From assembly GCA_030431775.1 (NCBI GenBank), contig JAUIHW010000024.1, forward strand, positions 1 through 57,762: 57,762 nucleotides of DNA, given 5' to 3'. Within the stretch, counting starts at the first letter, position 1; each line of letters begins with the position of its first letter. This DNA comes from Gammaproteobacteria bacterium (lineage in GTDB: Bacteria > Pseudomonadota > Gammaproteobacteria > Pseudomonadales > JAUIET01). The notes beneath the pieces are model-generated. The model was not told the origin of the DNA. It saw nothing but the letters and a program-made list of their open reading frames with translations, and did not search any database. A program made the translations under genes and the position numbers. Shown in pieces: positions 38,985-47,996 of this stretch.

Positions 38985-39216
38985 GGTGGTGAGTTTGAAC
39001 AAGGAAACTATTCAACCGGCAGTACAGCAGGATGGCGATGGGCCAAAACTGTCAGAGGAAGATCTCGCCCGGGTACGTCAAGTGACCAGCAGTGGAATAA
39101 ACGCCGTAGAGCGCAAGCCCTTCAAGGTGTGGAAGTTGCTGCTGATCATTGTCGGCAGTATCGTGTTTCTGGGACAGCTGAGCATCTTTGTCGCCAGCTT
39201 CTACCTAAACGAGTAA
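38974..39216 (+). CDS. Small DUF3094 membrane protein
   Basis: An 80-residue protein with a charged N-terminal half (PKLSEEDLARVRQV), the family hallmark AVERKPFKVWKLLL, and one C-terminal membrane helix (about residues 53-75). This matches the DUF3094 family of Pseudomonas relatives, whose function is unknown. TTG 38974 overlaps the acyl-CoA dehydrogenase end by 11 bases and has AGGAG four bases upstream. TTG 38995, with AAGGTGG five bases upstream, would start just after the dehydrogenase stop and give 73 residues. Either way the two genes are translationally linked. Confidence 0.78.
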   Translation: MNSKVVSLNKETIQPAVQQDGDGPKLSEEDLARVRQVTSSGINAVERKPFKVWKLLLIIVGSIVFLGQLSIFVASFYLNE

Positions 39217-39424
39217 GCGCTTGTTTTCGGCGCGATCAGTCGCATAAAAAACGCCCAATCCGGTTAATAATGCAGCGCTTTTCGGCGTGGAAATTGTCTG
39301 TTCCGGTTATATTCCCATACGCTAGATTTACCCCATAGCTTGCCTATACTCATTACTAATAGGTGCGTCAGTTGGACGCAGTTTTTGTATTGTTGTTAGC
39401 CACTCAACAACCCAGGGAAAATCA

Positions 39425-41410
39425 ATGCTTCATATTTATCGTCGACGCGTTGCGGGCAGATCACTTTCGCAGTTCGTTAATTTTGGGTCACTTCGTCACG
39501 CTATTCTGGTACCGGCAAGTGCAATTTTGCTGGCTGCGTGTGGCGGGGATGGTGGCAGTAGCACTGCTTCCGAAGATCCAACCGATCCAAGTGATGACAC
39601 AATCACTGTTAGTATCGGTAACGGCCTCGGCCAGAACTTTGTCGCCGGTGAAATCGGTATCCAGAACCCTATGTTATCAGCGGGGGGGAGTACTCAGTTA
39701 CAAGTTAACCTAGTCAATCGCGAGAACAATAACAGCGCCGTCACCGATCCTTTTACCGTAACTTTTTCTTCTAACTGCATCGCCGATGGGCTGTCCACAA
39801 TCGACGGTGATACCAATACGATTACCGGTGGTCTTACCGTCACTTATGTCTCCAACGGTTGTTCCGGGGAAGACACAATTACGGCAACAACAACAACGCT
39901 GCTGGGAAATACCATTGAAGCCAGTGGCACAGTGACGATTGAAGCAGACACCGTTCTGTCAGTGCAGTTTATCGAAGCAACACCCACCCAACTGTCGTTG
40001 CGCGGTGTTGGTGGTACCGAAACCGCTCAGGTCAGATTCCAGTTGGTGGGACAGCAATCGGCACCTATTGTTGGAGAGAGCATCACCTTCTCGCTGAACA
40101 CGTCGGTTGGCGGTTTGAACCTGGCGGAAACCTCGGCGGTGTCCAATAACCAGGGCGAGGTTACGGCCATTGTTCAGTCTGGCACTGCGCCGGCTACGGC
40201 GATCGTAACAGCAACACACGATGCGACCGGCGTGTCCGGCAGTTCCAATGGCATCAATGTGTCCACGGGCGTGCCGCAGGCTAACCGGCTGTCCCTGTCG
40301 CGCAGCTTTGGTAATCCACGCGCGTTCAACTTCGACGGAACCGAGGTGGATTTCAACATCATCGCATCGGACCAGGTCGGCAACCCGGTGCCCAATGGCA
40401 CGGTGATCAGCTTTGCCTCCCCTGAAGGTGGATCTATCCCCTCTTCCTGCACCACAGATGGCGGCCGTTGTTCAGTCACCTGGGTGAGCTCCGATCCGCG
40501 TCCGGCTGACGGCAGAGCGACTGTAATAGCGTTCACCAGCGGCGCTGAGGAGTTTGATGACGTCAATGGCGACGCAATTTTTGATGATGGCGACAACTTC
40601 ACACCGGAAATGGATCTGGACGAGCCTTTCGTGGATGAGAACGAAAACGGCATCTATGACGCCGGTGAGTTCTTCTTTGACTTTAACAACAATGGCAGCA
40701 TCGATCTGGCCGATGGTGGTTGGAACGGTCCATTGTGCGAACACAGCTCTTTATGTGGCGTAACGGATGAAGTAGGTATATCGGAAACCTCGGTACTTGC
40801 CATGTCCACAGATGGCGTCATGGTCGCAGCAGAAGGCGACTTCCCTGCTGTAGGTGGTACCATCAATGCATTGGCCGGAGAGACTGTGATTCTGGGCGGT
40901 ATGGTATTGTCCGATCTGAATGGGAATTCGATGGCGAACGGTACCACGGTCAGCTTTGAGTCCTCAGTAGGCACTTTGCAAGGCACGACCAGCTTTGAAA
41001 TCGGTGACGCGGTGAATGCCAACGGTCCGTTCGGCATTGTATTGAGTACCCCGGATGACCCCGACACCGGTATTCTGACACTGCGAATAGAAGTACCTGA
41101 TGTGGTGCCTCAGGAGTTCATCTGGTCGATTTCTACTTCCTGTTCTGCGCCAACGGCACCGCAGGCAAATAATGAAACTCAAACCAGCGCCGTTCTGAGC
41201 TGGACCGAAAACGGTACGGCAAGCAATTGGCAGGTTGAGTGGGGTCCAACCGGTTTTGTACAGGGTACCGGCACCATGGTAGCCGCGACGAATCCTTTCC
41301 TGCTTAATGGCCTGACAGCCAACACCACGTACGACTATTACGTACGCTCTACCTGTGGTGGCACAAACAGCGCGTCGGCAGGCCCGGTGACCTTTACCAC
41401 CTTGCCATAA
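39425..41410 (+). CDS. Ig-like surface lipoprotein with calcium-loop repeats and FN3 end
   Basis: A 661-residue exported protein with lipobox LLAAC (Cys39) followed by a Gly/Ser/Asp linker. ATG 39425 has AGGGA upstream. The body holds about three bacterial Ig-like (Big_1/invasin-type) modules, for example LSLRGVGGTETAQVRFQLVG and DQVGNPVPNGTVISFASPEGG. A block of three Asp/Asn-rich loops lies at about residues 376-430 (DVNGDAIFDDGD, DENENGIYDAGE, DFNNNGSIDLADGG), resembling EF-hand/dockerin calcium loops. Another Ig module follows, then a C-terminal fibronectin III-like domain (QTSAVLSWTENGTASNWQVEW...NTTYDYYVRST). Cys pairs (CTTDGGRC, CEHSSLC) may be disulfides. It is probably an adhesin or structural surface protein. 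It ends before a strong terminator. Confidence 0.8.
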   Translation: MLHIYRRRVAGRSLSQFVNFGSLRHAILVPASAILLAACGGDGGSSTASEDPTDPSDDTITVSIGNGLGQNFVAGEIGIQNPMLSAGGSTQLQVNLVNRENNNSAVTDPFTVTFSSNCIADGLSTIDGDTNTITGGLTVTYVSNGCSGEDTITATTTTLLGNTIEASGTVTIEADTVLSVQFIEATPTQLSLRGVGGTETAQVRFQLVGQQSAPIVGESITFSLNTSVGGLNLAETSAVSNNQGEVTAIVQSGTAPATAIVTATHDATGVSGSSNGINVSTGVPQANRLSLSRSFGNPRAFNFDGTEVDFNIIASDQVGNPVPNGTVISFASPEGGSIPSSCTTDGGRCSVTWVSSDPRPADGRATVIAFTSGAEEFDDVNGDAIFDDGDNFTPEMDLDEPFVDENENGIYDAGEFFFDFNNNGSIDLADGGWNGPLCEHSSLCGVTDEVGISETSVLAMSTDGVMVAAEGDFPAVGGTINALAGETVILGGMVLSDLNGNSMANGTTVSFESSVGTLQGTTSFEIGDAVNANGPFGIVLSTPDDPDTGILTLRIEVPDVVPQEFIWSISTSCSAPTAPQANNETQTSAVLSWTENGTASNWQVEWGPTGFVQGTGTMVAATNPFLLNGLTANTTYDYYVRSTCGGTNSASAGPVTFTTLP

Positions 41411-41429
41411 CCGGCAGGTGGTCAAAGAA

Positions 41430-41461
41430 GGCGGTGTCTGGTAGCAGATGCCGCCTTTTTT
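41430..41461 (+). terminator. Rho-independent terminator after the Ig-like lipoprotein gene
   Basis: The stem is GGCGGTGTCTG (41430-41440) with CAGATGCCGCC (41445-41455), loop GTAG and one G-T-tolerant mismatch pair, followed by six T. It ends the lipoprotein transcript. An A-rich stretch on the other side suggests it may also serve the convergent NUDIX gene. Confidence 0.85.
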
Positions 41462-42146
41462 ATTTGGTCCAACGATCCCAGGTACGTGTCAGCCAGTTAT
41501 TGCGCGGGCTGAACTGCAATCTTGAATGGGTGTCTTCGAAACGCTGCTGGTACAACAGCAGTAACAGTTCATCCAGCATACTCAGGGACAGGCCCCAGAT
41601 CCGCCGCCCCTCATACAGATAGCAGGGCAGCTTGAACTTTACGCCCTTCAGTTCCCAGTCCATCTTGTTGCGATGTGATTCCTGGCGCAGGTAGTCCAAC
41701 GGTACCCAGACCAGTTCCGCTACTTCATGGTTTGGGTCGAAAGTGACCGCTTCGGTCAACTCAAATACGAATGGGGTAACCACCATTGGTCGTTGCCCGC
41801 TATGGTTGCGCGTTAGCACATCAGACAGGCGCCCTACCGAAGACAGTACCCGCTGCGGTTCCGGGATGCCGGTCTCCTCGGCAAGTTCGCGCAGCGAGGT
41901 TTCAAAAGAGCTTTCATCCTTGCTATCCATCTTGCCACCCGGAAATGCCATATGACCCGACCACGGGTCTCCAATACGATCAGCTCGTCGCATCATCAGT
42001 ATGTCGATGGAATTGGCGGCGGCGTCCGGTGCGCTGCCCGGGCGAACAATCATCGCGATGGCTGCGCGGGAAACAAAGCGCCGTCCGAGCATTTTTTTTG
42101 GCGCGTGCTGGCGGATTTTGTCGAGCTGTGCTGCGAAACTCGTCAC
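41460..42146 (-). CDS. NUDIX hydrolase, CoA-pyrophosphatase (NudL)-like
   Basis: This probably hydrolyses the pyrophosphate of CoA or acyl-CoA. It contains RRADRIGDPWSGHMAFPGGK and the NUDIX box MDSKDESSFETSLRELAEETG, with the one-residue spacing shift seen in the NudL group. I choose GTG 42146 (228 residues, GAG nine bases upstream). The longest frame starts at GTG 42233, but that would overlap the divergent ABC gene start at 42202. A basic N-terminal segment (HAPKKMLGRRFVSRAAIAMI) leads into the fold. It converges on the Ig-like lipoprotein gene at a shared terminator. Confidence 0.82.
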   Translation of the reverse strand: MTSFAAQLDKIRQHAPKKMLGRRFVSRAAIAMIVRPGSAPDAAANSIDILMMRRADRIGDPWSGHMAFPGGKMDSKDESSFETSLRELAEETGIPEPQRVLSSVGRLSDVLTRNHSGQRPMVVTPFVFELTEAVTFDPNHEVAELVWVPLDYLRQESHRNKMDWELKGVKFKLPCYLYEGRRIWGLSLSMLDELLLLLYQQRFEDTHSRLQFSPRNNWLTRTWDRWTK

Positions 42147-42201
42147 AGGTAGGTTCTCATCGGATACTATGCGCAGTTTATCAAGCAGCCTGCCCGTACC
42201 A

Positions 42202-43701
42202 ATGGCATTAATCACGCTTAACAATTTGCGCACACCGGCTCATCAGGGCCAGGTCTTTGAGTGCCCGCACTGGAAACTCTGTGCCGGGCAGCGCTGGTTG
42301 GTGCTTGGAGGTAATGGTGCCGGTAAAACTTTGCTGGCAAATATACTCGCTGGCCGCCAGGCACTGGCTCGAGGCAGCTGCGAATACGGTGACGGCTTTC
42401 GCCCAACTGATGACCTGGCTCTGGTATCTTTCGAGCGGCAATACGAACTGTACGATCGAGATGATCGTTTCGATGACAGTGAATTGCGGGAAGACGTTAA
42501 TGACCGCGGCACCACAGTAGCCGGGTTTCTGCAAACCGTTGGAGGCCTAGCCGACGAAGGCCGTGAACTGTTGAAAAAACTGGGTCTCACAGTGAACCCG
42601 GCAAGCGGATTACGGGAGCTATCGACCGGCCAGATCCGCAAACTAATGCTGGTACAAGCGTTGCTGGCCCGGCCCAGAGTGCTGATTCTGGATGAACCAC
42701 TGGCTGGCCTGGATGCGGCGACACGGGCCAGTTTCGGCGCAGTGCTCGGCGAGTTGTTCGCGCGAGTTGAAACCGTGTTGCTGCTCAGCGGGCGGGTGGA
42801 CGAGCTGCCCGCTGGCGCCTCGCATATTATGCACCTGGAGTGCGGGCGAGTGGTTTCAGCCGAGCCCTGGTCCGAACAAGGGCTTGCCGTTGTCAGACAG
42901 CAATTGCAAAAGCACCTCCGGCACTCTGCTCCGGCATGGGACAAGCTCGACACGCAGGGCAGTACACAGGCATCAGGTGTATCAGATTCGGCTCAGGAGC
43001 CAGCGCTGATCGAGTTGCACGATGTTGCCGTCAGCTTTGCCGCGCAGCCGGTATTTAGCGGACTGTCCTGGACCATGCAGCCATGCCACCATAGTCTGAT
43101 CGTTGGGCCCAATGGCTGTGGTAAATCCACTTTGCTCAACATGTTGCTTGGCGATAATGAGAAAGCTTATGGGCAGGCGGTATCCCTGTTTGGCCGGCGC
43201 AAGGGCAGTGGCGAATCCGTATGGGACATCAAGCGCCGCTTTGGCGTGGTGAATGTGAACCTGCAACGGCAGATTTCCAGGCGGGAGCCGGTTTTGCATA
43301 CGATTGCGTCCGGCTTGCATGATAGCCTTGGTCTGTTTCAGATGCCTACGGCCACTGAACGCTCGCAAGCGAGGGTATGGTTTCAGCGCATGGGTCTGCC
43401 CGATGACCTGGCCGTGCGACGTTTTGGTCAGCTGTCTTTCGGGCAGCAGAAACTGGTGCTGATCGCCAGAGCGATGATCAAACAGCCCCGTATTCTTATT
43501 CTTGATGAACCCTGTCTTGGCCTGGATGACGCCAACCGGCGCAAGGTGCTGCAGGTGGTTAACAGGATTGCCGCAACTGGCACCACTCAGCTACTGTTTG
43601 TCAGTCACGATCAAAGCGAGTGCCCGGATTGCATCAACCAGCGACTCAACTTTGTGTTTGACGCGACTCTGGGTTGCTATCGGGTCACGGTGTCCGGCTG
43701 A
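42202..43701 (+). CDS. Double ABC ATPase, ModF/PhrA-like
   Basis: A 499-residue cytoplasmic protein with two ABC ATPase domains and no membrane segment. Domain 1 has Walker A GGNGAGKT, signature LSTGQIRKL and Walker B VLILDEPLAGLD. Domain 2 has GPNGCGKST, LSFGQQKL and ILILDEPCLGLDDAN, with a final His switch FVSHDQSECP. This is the layout of E. coli ModF (photorepair protein PhrA), whose function is poorly defined. ATG 42202 (ALITLNNLRTPAHQG) begins the first domain. In-frame Met codons further upstream lie in the NUDIX gene on the other strand and are not used. The stop overlaps the LpoP-like gene by 17 bases, tail to tail. Confidence 0.85.
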   Translation: MALITLNNLRTPAHQGQVFECPHWKLCAGQRWLVLGGNGAGKTLLANILAGRQALARGSCEYGDGFRPTDDLALVSFERQYELYDRDDRFDDSELREDVNDRGTTVAGFLQTVGGLADEGRELLKKLGLTVNPASGLRELSTGQIRKLMLVQALLARPRVLILDEPLAGLDAATRASFGAVLGELFARVETVLLLSGRVDELPAGASHIMHLECGRVVSAEPWSEQGLAVVRQQLQKHLRHSAPAWDKLDTQGSTQASGVSDSAQEPALIELHDVAVSFAAQPVFSGLSWTMQPCHHSLIVGPNGCGKSTLLNMLLGDNEKAYGQAVSLFGRRKGSGESVWDIKRRFGVVNVNLQRQISRREPVLHTIASGLHDSLGLFQMPTATERSQARVWFQRMGLPDDLAVRRFGQLSFGQQKLVLIARAMIKQPRILILDEPCLGLDDANRRKVLQVVNRIAATGTTQLLFVSHDQSECPDCINQRLNFVFDATLGCYRVTVSG

Positions 43702-44182
43702 GCGCGTCGGCCTCGATGCGCTGCAATTTGTCCTGCAACTCAGGGCCCGGCTGCAGCGTCAGGGCTTTCCGGGCCAGTTGCAGTGCACGGCCGGCGTCAC
43801 CTAAGCGCAGTTTCAATTCCGCGAGCTGGTAGTAGGTGTCTGGCTCGCCGGGTGCAATGCGTAACGCCCTATCCAGCAAGCGTTCGGCATTGGCGCTCTG
43901 CCCGGCCGCCAACGCGCTTGCTGCCTGGGCTCGTAAATTTTCGGTAGCACTGTGCCGCGGTCGGTTCGAGGTACGCTGAACCGTATCGGGCGTCACCACG
44001 GCAACTCGGGTGGGTGTTTGCTCGGTGTCGTCCTGTGGGTAGGACTCGGTGCCTTGTTCCGCTGAGCCTTCGTCGCCCGGATAGGGACGTGACTGCTCGT
44101 CCACCGGGTAAGTGGGTTGCAGCGTGGAGTAACTGCAGGCCGACAAAAGAAGACACGCTGCGAGCAGCTTGGTGTGAGTCAT
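43685..44182 (-). CDS. lpoP: TPR outer-membrane lipoprotein, probable PBP1b activator LpoP
   Basis: A 165-residue lipoprotein (lipobox LLSAC, Cys16) with a disordered acidic linker rich in Tyr/Pro/Glu (about 20-85). Two to three tetratricopeptide-like helices follow (RAQAASALAAGQSANAERLL, YYQLAELKLRLGDAGRALQLA). Its ATG overlaps the mrcB stop in an ATGA, so it is translated with PBP1b. In Pseudomonas the lipoprotein LpoP, with a TPR fold and a gene next to mrcB, activates PBP1b from the outer membrane. This gene fits that description in position, signal, linker and fold. The assignment rests on those features, not on a search. Confidence 0.75.
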   Translation of the reverse strand: MTHTKLLAACLLLSACSYSTLQPTYPVDEQSRPYPGDEGSAEQGTESYPQDDTEQTPTRVAVVTPDTVQRTSNRPRHSATENLRAQAASALAAGQSANAERLLDRALRIAPGEPDTYYQLAELKLRLGDAGRALQLARKALTLQPGPELQDKLQRIEADALSRTP

Positions 44183-46527
44183 GGTTTTTCCCCCAGGAAC
44201 CAGCGAAACCAGTTTGGCACTCGGCGCGAGCGGTCGCTGCACGGTGCAAATTGTAATGGTTCGGTGCCGGCAATATACGGCAAGTACAGTGCGCTTTGGC
44301 AATTTTCCTGGCTACGCTTACCGGTTTGTTCATCGGTCCAAGCGTATTCAATACCAGGCGGTGGTACAAAATCCAGCGAACGCGCCCCTATCTCCCGAAA
44401 CAGATACGCCCAGGCGCGCAGCGCCCCGCTGCTTCCAGTCAGTGAAGTGGTCTGATAGTCGTCATTCCCCATCCAGGCCACTGCCAGATAGTCGCCGCCG
44501 AAACCGGCGAACCAGCTGTCACGCTGCCCGTTACTGGTACCGGTTTTGCCGGCTACGGCCAGATTCTTGGGAATAAAGTGATAGGCGCTCCGACCGGTTC
44601 CATTGCGCATGGCCTCTTGTAAAGCAAATAAAATCAAGTGTAGCGAGTCGGGAGCAATGCGCTGTTCGATGTCCAGGCCGTAGTGTTTAATCGCCTGGCC
44701 GTTTGCATCCAGGATCTCCCGGATCGCGCGTAATGGGGTATTGAAGCCGCCACTGGATAGCGTTTGATACATGGTGGCCACGTCATACAAAGACAGTTCT
44801 ATGGCACCCAGAAATACCGAGGGCAGTTCCGGAATATCCCCCTCCAGGCCAAGTTCACGCAACGTCTGTCTTACCCGGTCCACGCCCAGCTCAAGGCCTA
44901 AAGCGGCGCTGGCCTGGTTGTAGGAATGGCTGAGAGCGTCCAGCAGCATCACCGGTCCATGACTTTGCTGATCAAAATTGTCCGGTGACCACACAGACCC
45001 ATCTGGCTGCGGCAACGCAAAGCGCTCGTCATTGATGCGGCTGGCCAGTGTGTAGCGGTCCGGGAGCTCCAGTGCGCTCAGGTAAATGGCGGGTTTAATC
45101 AGTGAGCCAACCGGCCGGCGAGCATCCAGTGCGCGGTTGAAGCCGGCGTAGCGCGGGCGGCGGCCACCAATCAATGCCACGACTTCGCCGGTGGCCGCAT
45201 CGCTGACTAACATGGCCGCTTCCAGTTCAGCTGGCTTGAAGTCAGTTGCCTCTGTGCGAGCCGGGCGTTTATCAATATCGGCAAACGCCAGGCTCAGGCT
45301 GTGTTCGGCTGCCCGTTGTACCAGTGGATTAAAATTCGTGAAGATTCTAAGGCCTTCAGATTGCAGGTCCTCCAGACGATAGTCGACCGCCAGTTGGCGC
45401 CTGACCAGGTCAAGGTAAGCGGGTTGGCGAGCGGTGCTGGCAGTCTGGGTATTCAACCCAAGCGGCAGTTGCTTGGCGTAGTCGGCTTCGGCCGGCTGCA
45501 TGATGCCGTGCTCGGCCATGACAGTTAACACCAGGTTGCGACGCTTAAGGGTTCGCTTCGGGTAGCGAATCGGGCTGTAGTAGCTAGGGCCCTTGATCAT
45601 CCCGATCAGCAATGCGTATTGGTGTGGCAGAAGCTCATTCAGTGGCTGGTTGAAAAAGTACTGGCTGGCCAATCCAAAACCGTGAATGGCTCGGCCGCCA
45701 TCCTGAGCGAGAAAGACTTCGTTCAGAAACATCCGCAGAATCTGATCCTTGCTGGCGCGGCGCTCCAGCAGGATGGCCATAGGCAGTTCAGGGAGCTTGC
45801 GGGCCAGCGAGCGCTCCTGACTGAGAAACAGGTTTTTTACCAACTGCTGGGTGATTGTGCTGCCACCCTGTACGAATCGACCCTGGCGAATATTCACCCA
45901 CATGGCTCTGGCGATACCCCGCAGTGACAGGCCGAAGTGTTCGTAAAAGCCGCGATCTTCTACTGCCAGCAAGGCCTCAAGCATCCCCTTGGGTGCGTCT
46001 TCCAGGGCAACCAGCAAGCGGTCTTCATTGTGGCCTGGGTAGATACCGCCTATTTGCAGTGGCTCTAACCTCAACAGGTCGACGCTCTGCCCGCCGCTCC
46101 TGACCGAGCTGACCCGTCCGTCGTGCCAGTCTAATAGTGCAGCACGAGCTGTTTCTCGCCCGTCGCCAAACAGAAACCCGCGGGTGTGCAGCTGCAGCTG
46201 GCCGCCGCGTATGCGATAGCTGCCCGGCTCGTCGCCATTGCCAGCCTGGTAGCCCAGCAGCTTGAGTTCATGCAGAACGTCCTTGCGTGCAATAGCACTG
46301 CCGACGAACAACTCCAGCGGTCGGGCAAACACCTTGGCTGGAATAGTCCAGTGGTGAGCGTCGAGTTGTTGCGCTACCCGGTAATCCAGCCACAACAGCA
46401 GGGGGATACACAGTATGACCAGCACCACGCAGCCAATCACCAGCCAGCGCAGCAGGCTGGCTTTCAGCGAGCGTTTTTTCCGACGATTGTTTTTACGGCG
46501 CCCGGGCCGTGAAGAAGCTTTGGCCAA
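44179..46527 (-). CDS. mrcB: Penicillin-binding protein 1b, bifunctional
   Basis: A class A PBP of 782 residues. A very basic cytoplasmic tail (RRKNNRRKKR) and a membrane helix (about 27-47) are followed by a UB2H-type domain (GSYRIRGGQLQLHTRGFLFGD) that receives lipoprotein activators. The GT51 domain has Glu190 in EDRGFYEHFG and GGSTITQQLVKNLFLS. The transpeptidase has VGSLIKPAIYL (SxxK), SYN and KTGTSNGQRDSWFAGF. A C-terminal Cys pair (ENCQS...FAPCSD) is typical of PBP1b. The start is TTG 46527 without a strong ribosome-binding site. It is translationally coupled to the LpoP-like gene, its likely activator. Confidence 0.95.
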   Translation of the reverse strand: MAKASSRPGRRKNNRRKKRSLKASLLRWLVIGCVVLVILCIPLLLWLDYRVAQQLDAHHWTIPAKVFARPLELFVGSAIARKDVLHELKLLGYQAGNGDEPGSYRIRGGQLQLHTRGFLFGDGRETARAALLDWHDGRVSSVRSGGQSVDLLRLEPLQIGGIYPGHNEDRLLVALEDAPKGMLEALLAVEDRGFYEHFGLSLRGIARAMWVNIRQGRFVQGGSTITQQLVKNLFLSQERSLARKLPELPMAILLERRASKDQILRMFLNEVFLAQDGGRAIHGFGLASQYFFNQPLNELLPHQYALLIGMIKGPSYYSPIRYPKRTLKRRNLVLTVMAEHGIMQPAEADYAKQLPLGLNTQTASTARQPAYLDLVRRQLAVDYRLEDLQSEGLRIFTNFNPLVQRAAEHSLSLAFADIDKRPARTEATDFKPAELEAAMLVSDAATGEVVALIGGRRPRYAGFNRALDARRPVGSLIKPAIYLSALELPDRYTLASRINDERFALPQPDGSVWSPDNFDQQSHGPVMLLDALSHSYNQASAALGLELGVDRVRQTLRELGLEGDIPELPSVFLGAIELSLYDVATMYQTLSSGGFNTPLRAIREILDANGQAIKHYGLDIEQRIAPDSLHLILFALQEAMRNGTGRSAYHFIPKNLAVAGKTGTSNGQRDSWFAGFGGDYLAVAWMGNDDYQTTSLTGSSGALRAWAYLFREIGARSLDFVPPPGIEYAWTDEQTGKRSQENCQSALYLPYIAGTEPLQFAPCSDRSRRVPNWFRWFLGEKP

Positions 46528-46689
46528 AAGACAACAATGGTCCGTTACGAGAAGCGAACTATCTCAAGTGCGGGTTCGGGAGGCTACGGAAAATACTGGT
46601 ATTTATCGTCCTTGTTCGTGAAGAAAACGGTCATGGAGCAGCCCATGAGCTGCTAGACTTAAAAGAAAAACCGGTTCAGGGCCCGTTGG

Positions 46690-47334
46690 ATGAGTAAGTA
46701 CTCACTACCAGTTATATGCCTTTCATTGCTCGTATGGTCTGCAATCAGTCGCGCGGCTGAGGTACACGTGGAGGGCTTGTTTGCCGGCGGCGCAATTCTG
46801 AATATTGATGGCCAGCGAACTCTGTTGAAAGCCGGCGAAACCGGGCCGCAAGGAGTCCGTCTGCTGCGCGCGGACAGTCAGCGCGCGGTTGTGGTTATTG
46901 GCGATGAACAACGGACGCTGACTTTGTCCACGCGGATTCACTCCAGCTACAGCAAAGCCCCCAAGCGTGAAGTTGCCCTCTCAAAACACGGTGGCCATTC
47001 CTACTTCGTAAACGGTCGGATTAACGGTCGCTCGGTAGAAATGCTGGTCGATACCGGGGCAACTCACATTGCAATGAACAGTGAGCATGCCCGCCAGCTC
47101 GGTATTGACTACGAGAGTGAGGGGAAAAAAGGTGGCCTGTCCACCGCCAGTGGTGTGGTGCAGGCCTGGTATTTAAATCTCAACAGTGTCAGTGTCGCCG
47201 GGATCACGGTACACAATGTGAAGGCCTCGGTCAGCGAGGGGCTGTTCCCCAGCAAAGTGCTGCTGGGCATGAGCTATCTGAACCATGTTAAGCTCGAAGA
47301 GAAGGGCGGGCTTATGTATTTGCAGGAAAAATAA
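46690..47334 (+). CDS. Exported retropepsin-like aspartic protease
   Basis: A 214-residue clan AA aspartic protease of the TIGR02281 type. A signal peptide (about 1-22) precedes an SH3-like N-terminal region with [19 protein letters not shown]. The protease domain has the active-site triad [11 protein letters not shown] (Asp121) and the family segments [20 protein letters not shown] and [15 protein letters not shown]. Such proteins act as dimers, here in the periplasm. The substrate is unknown. It is divergent from mrcB, and a small AGCAGC/GCTGCT hairpin lies in the 162-base gap. ribA follows 62 bases later. Confidence 0.83.
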   Translation: MSKYSLPVICLSLLVWSAISRAAEVHVEGLFAGGAILNIDGQRTLLKAGETGPQGVRLLRADSQRAVVVIGDEQRTLTLSTRIHSSYSKAPKREVALSKHGGHSYFVNGRINGRSVEMLVDTGATHIAMNSEHARQLGIDYESEGKKGGLSTASGVVQAWYLNLNSVSVAGITVHNVKASVSEGLFPSKVLLGMSYLNHVKLEEKGGLMYLQEK

Positions 47335-47396
47335 GCCATGCTGATTCTGCTAGAATAGTGGGTTATTCCGGTGCGGCCGGCAGCACAGAGGCGCAC

Positions 47397-47987
47397 GTGT
47401 CCATCCAATATGTAGTTACTTCCAAAATACCCACTCCCTGGGGCGAGTTTGCCATCCATGGTTTCGACGATACGGCGGCGGGTAAAGAGCACGTCGTGCT
47501 ATCCATGGGCTCGCTGGATGGCAGCGAGCCGGTGTTGGCCCGCGTTCATTCAGAGTGCCTGACCGGAGACGCTTTGTTCAGCATGCGCTGTGATTGTGGA
47601 CCACAGCTGGAAACAGCGCTGCGCCGAATTGCCCGGGAAAAGCGAGGTATGCTGCTGTACCTGCGGCAGGAGGGGCGGGGTATTGGTTTGCTGAACAAGC
47701 TCAAAGCCTACAATCTGCAGGATCAGGGTGCCGATACGGTTGAAGCCAACGAACAGCTGGGATTCGATGCCGACCAGCGCGAATACGAGATGTGTCGCGC
47801 GATCTTCGCGCATTTCGGGGTATCGGCTGTGCGGCTGATGACCAATAACCCACGTAAAGTTCAGGCATTGGAGGCAATAGGGGTGTCTGTGGTTGAGCGC
47901 CTTGAGCTGCACAGCGGGCATAACCCGCATAACTCACGGTACCTGGCCACTAAAGCCGGAAAATTGGGCCATTTATTCGACCGCTGA
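47397..47987 (+). CDS. ribA: GTP cyclohydrolase II
   Basis: RibA converts GTP to 2,5-diamino-6-ribosylamino-pyrimidinone phosphate, the entry to riboflavin synthesis. GTG 47397 with AGAGG five bases upstream gives 196 residues, exactly the E. coli length; a start at 47358 would add 13 unlikely residues. Signatures are [17 protein letters not shown] (zinc Cys), [14 protein letters not shown] and [15 protein letters not shown]. It converges on dxs with a nine-base gap. Confidence 0.95.
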   Translation: MSIQYVVTSKIPTPWGEFAIHGFDDTAAGKEHVVLSMGSLDGSEPVLARVHSECLTGDALFSMRCDCGPQLETALRRIAREKRGMLLYLRQEGRGIGLLNKLKAYNLQDQGADTVEANEQLGFDADQREYEMCRAIFAHFGVSAVRLMTNNPRKVQALEAIGVSVVERLELHSGHNPHNSRYLATKAGKLGHLFDR

Positions 47988-47996
47988 GTTAGTCGG

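Noticed and set aside
42146-42233. NUDIX gene starting at GTG 42233
   Set aside because: It would overlap the start of the divergent ABC gene by 32 bases; GTG 42146 has a usable upstream GAG and gives an ordinary family length.
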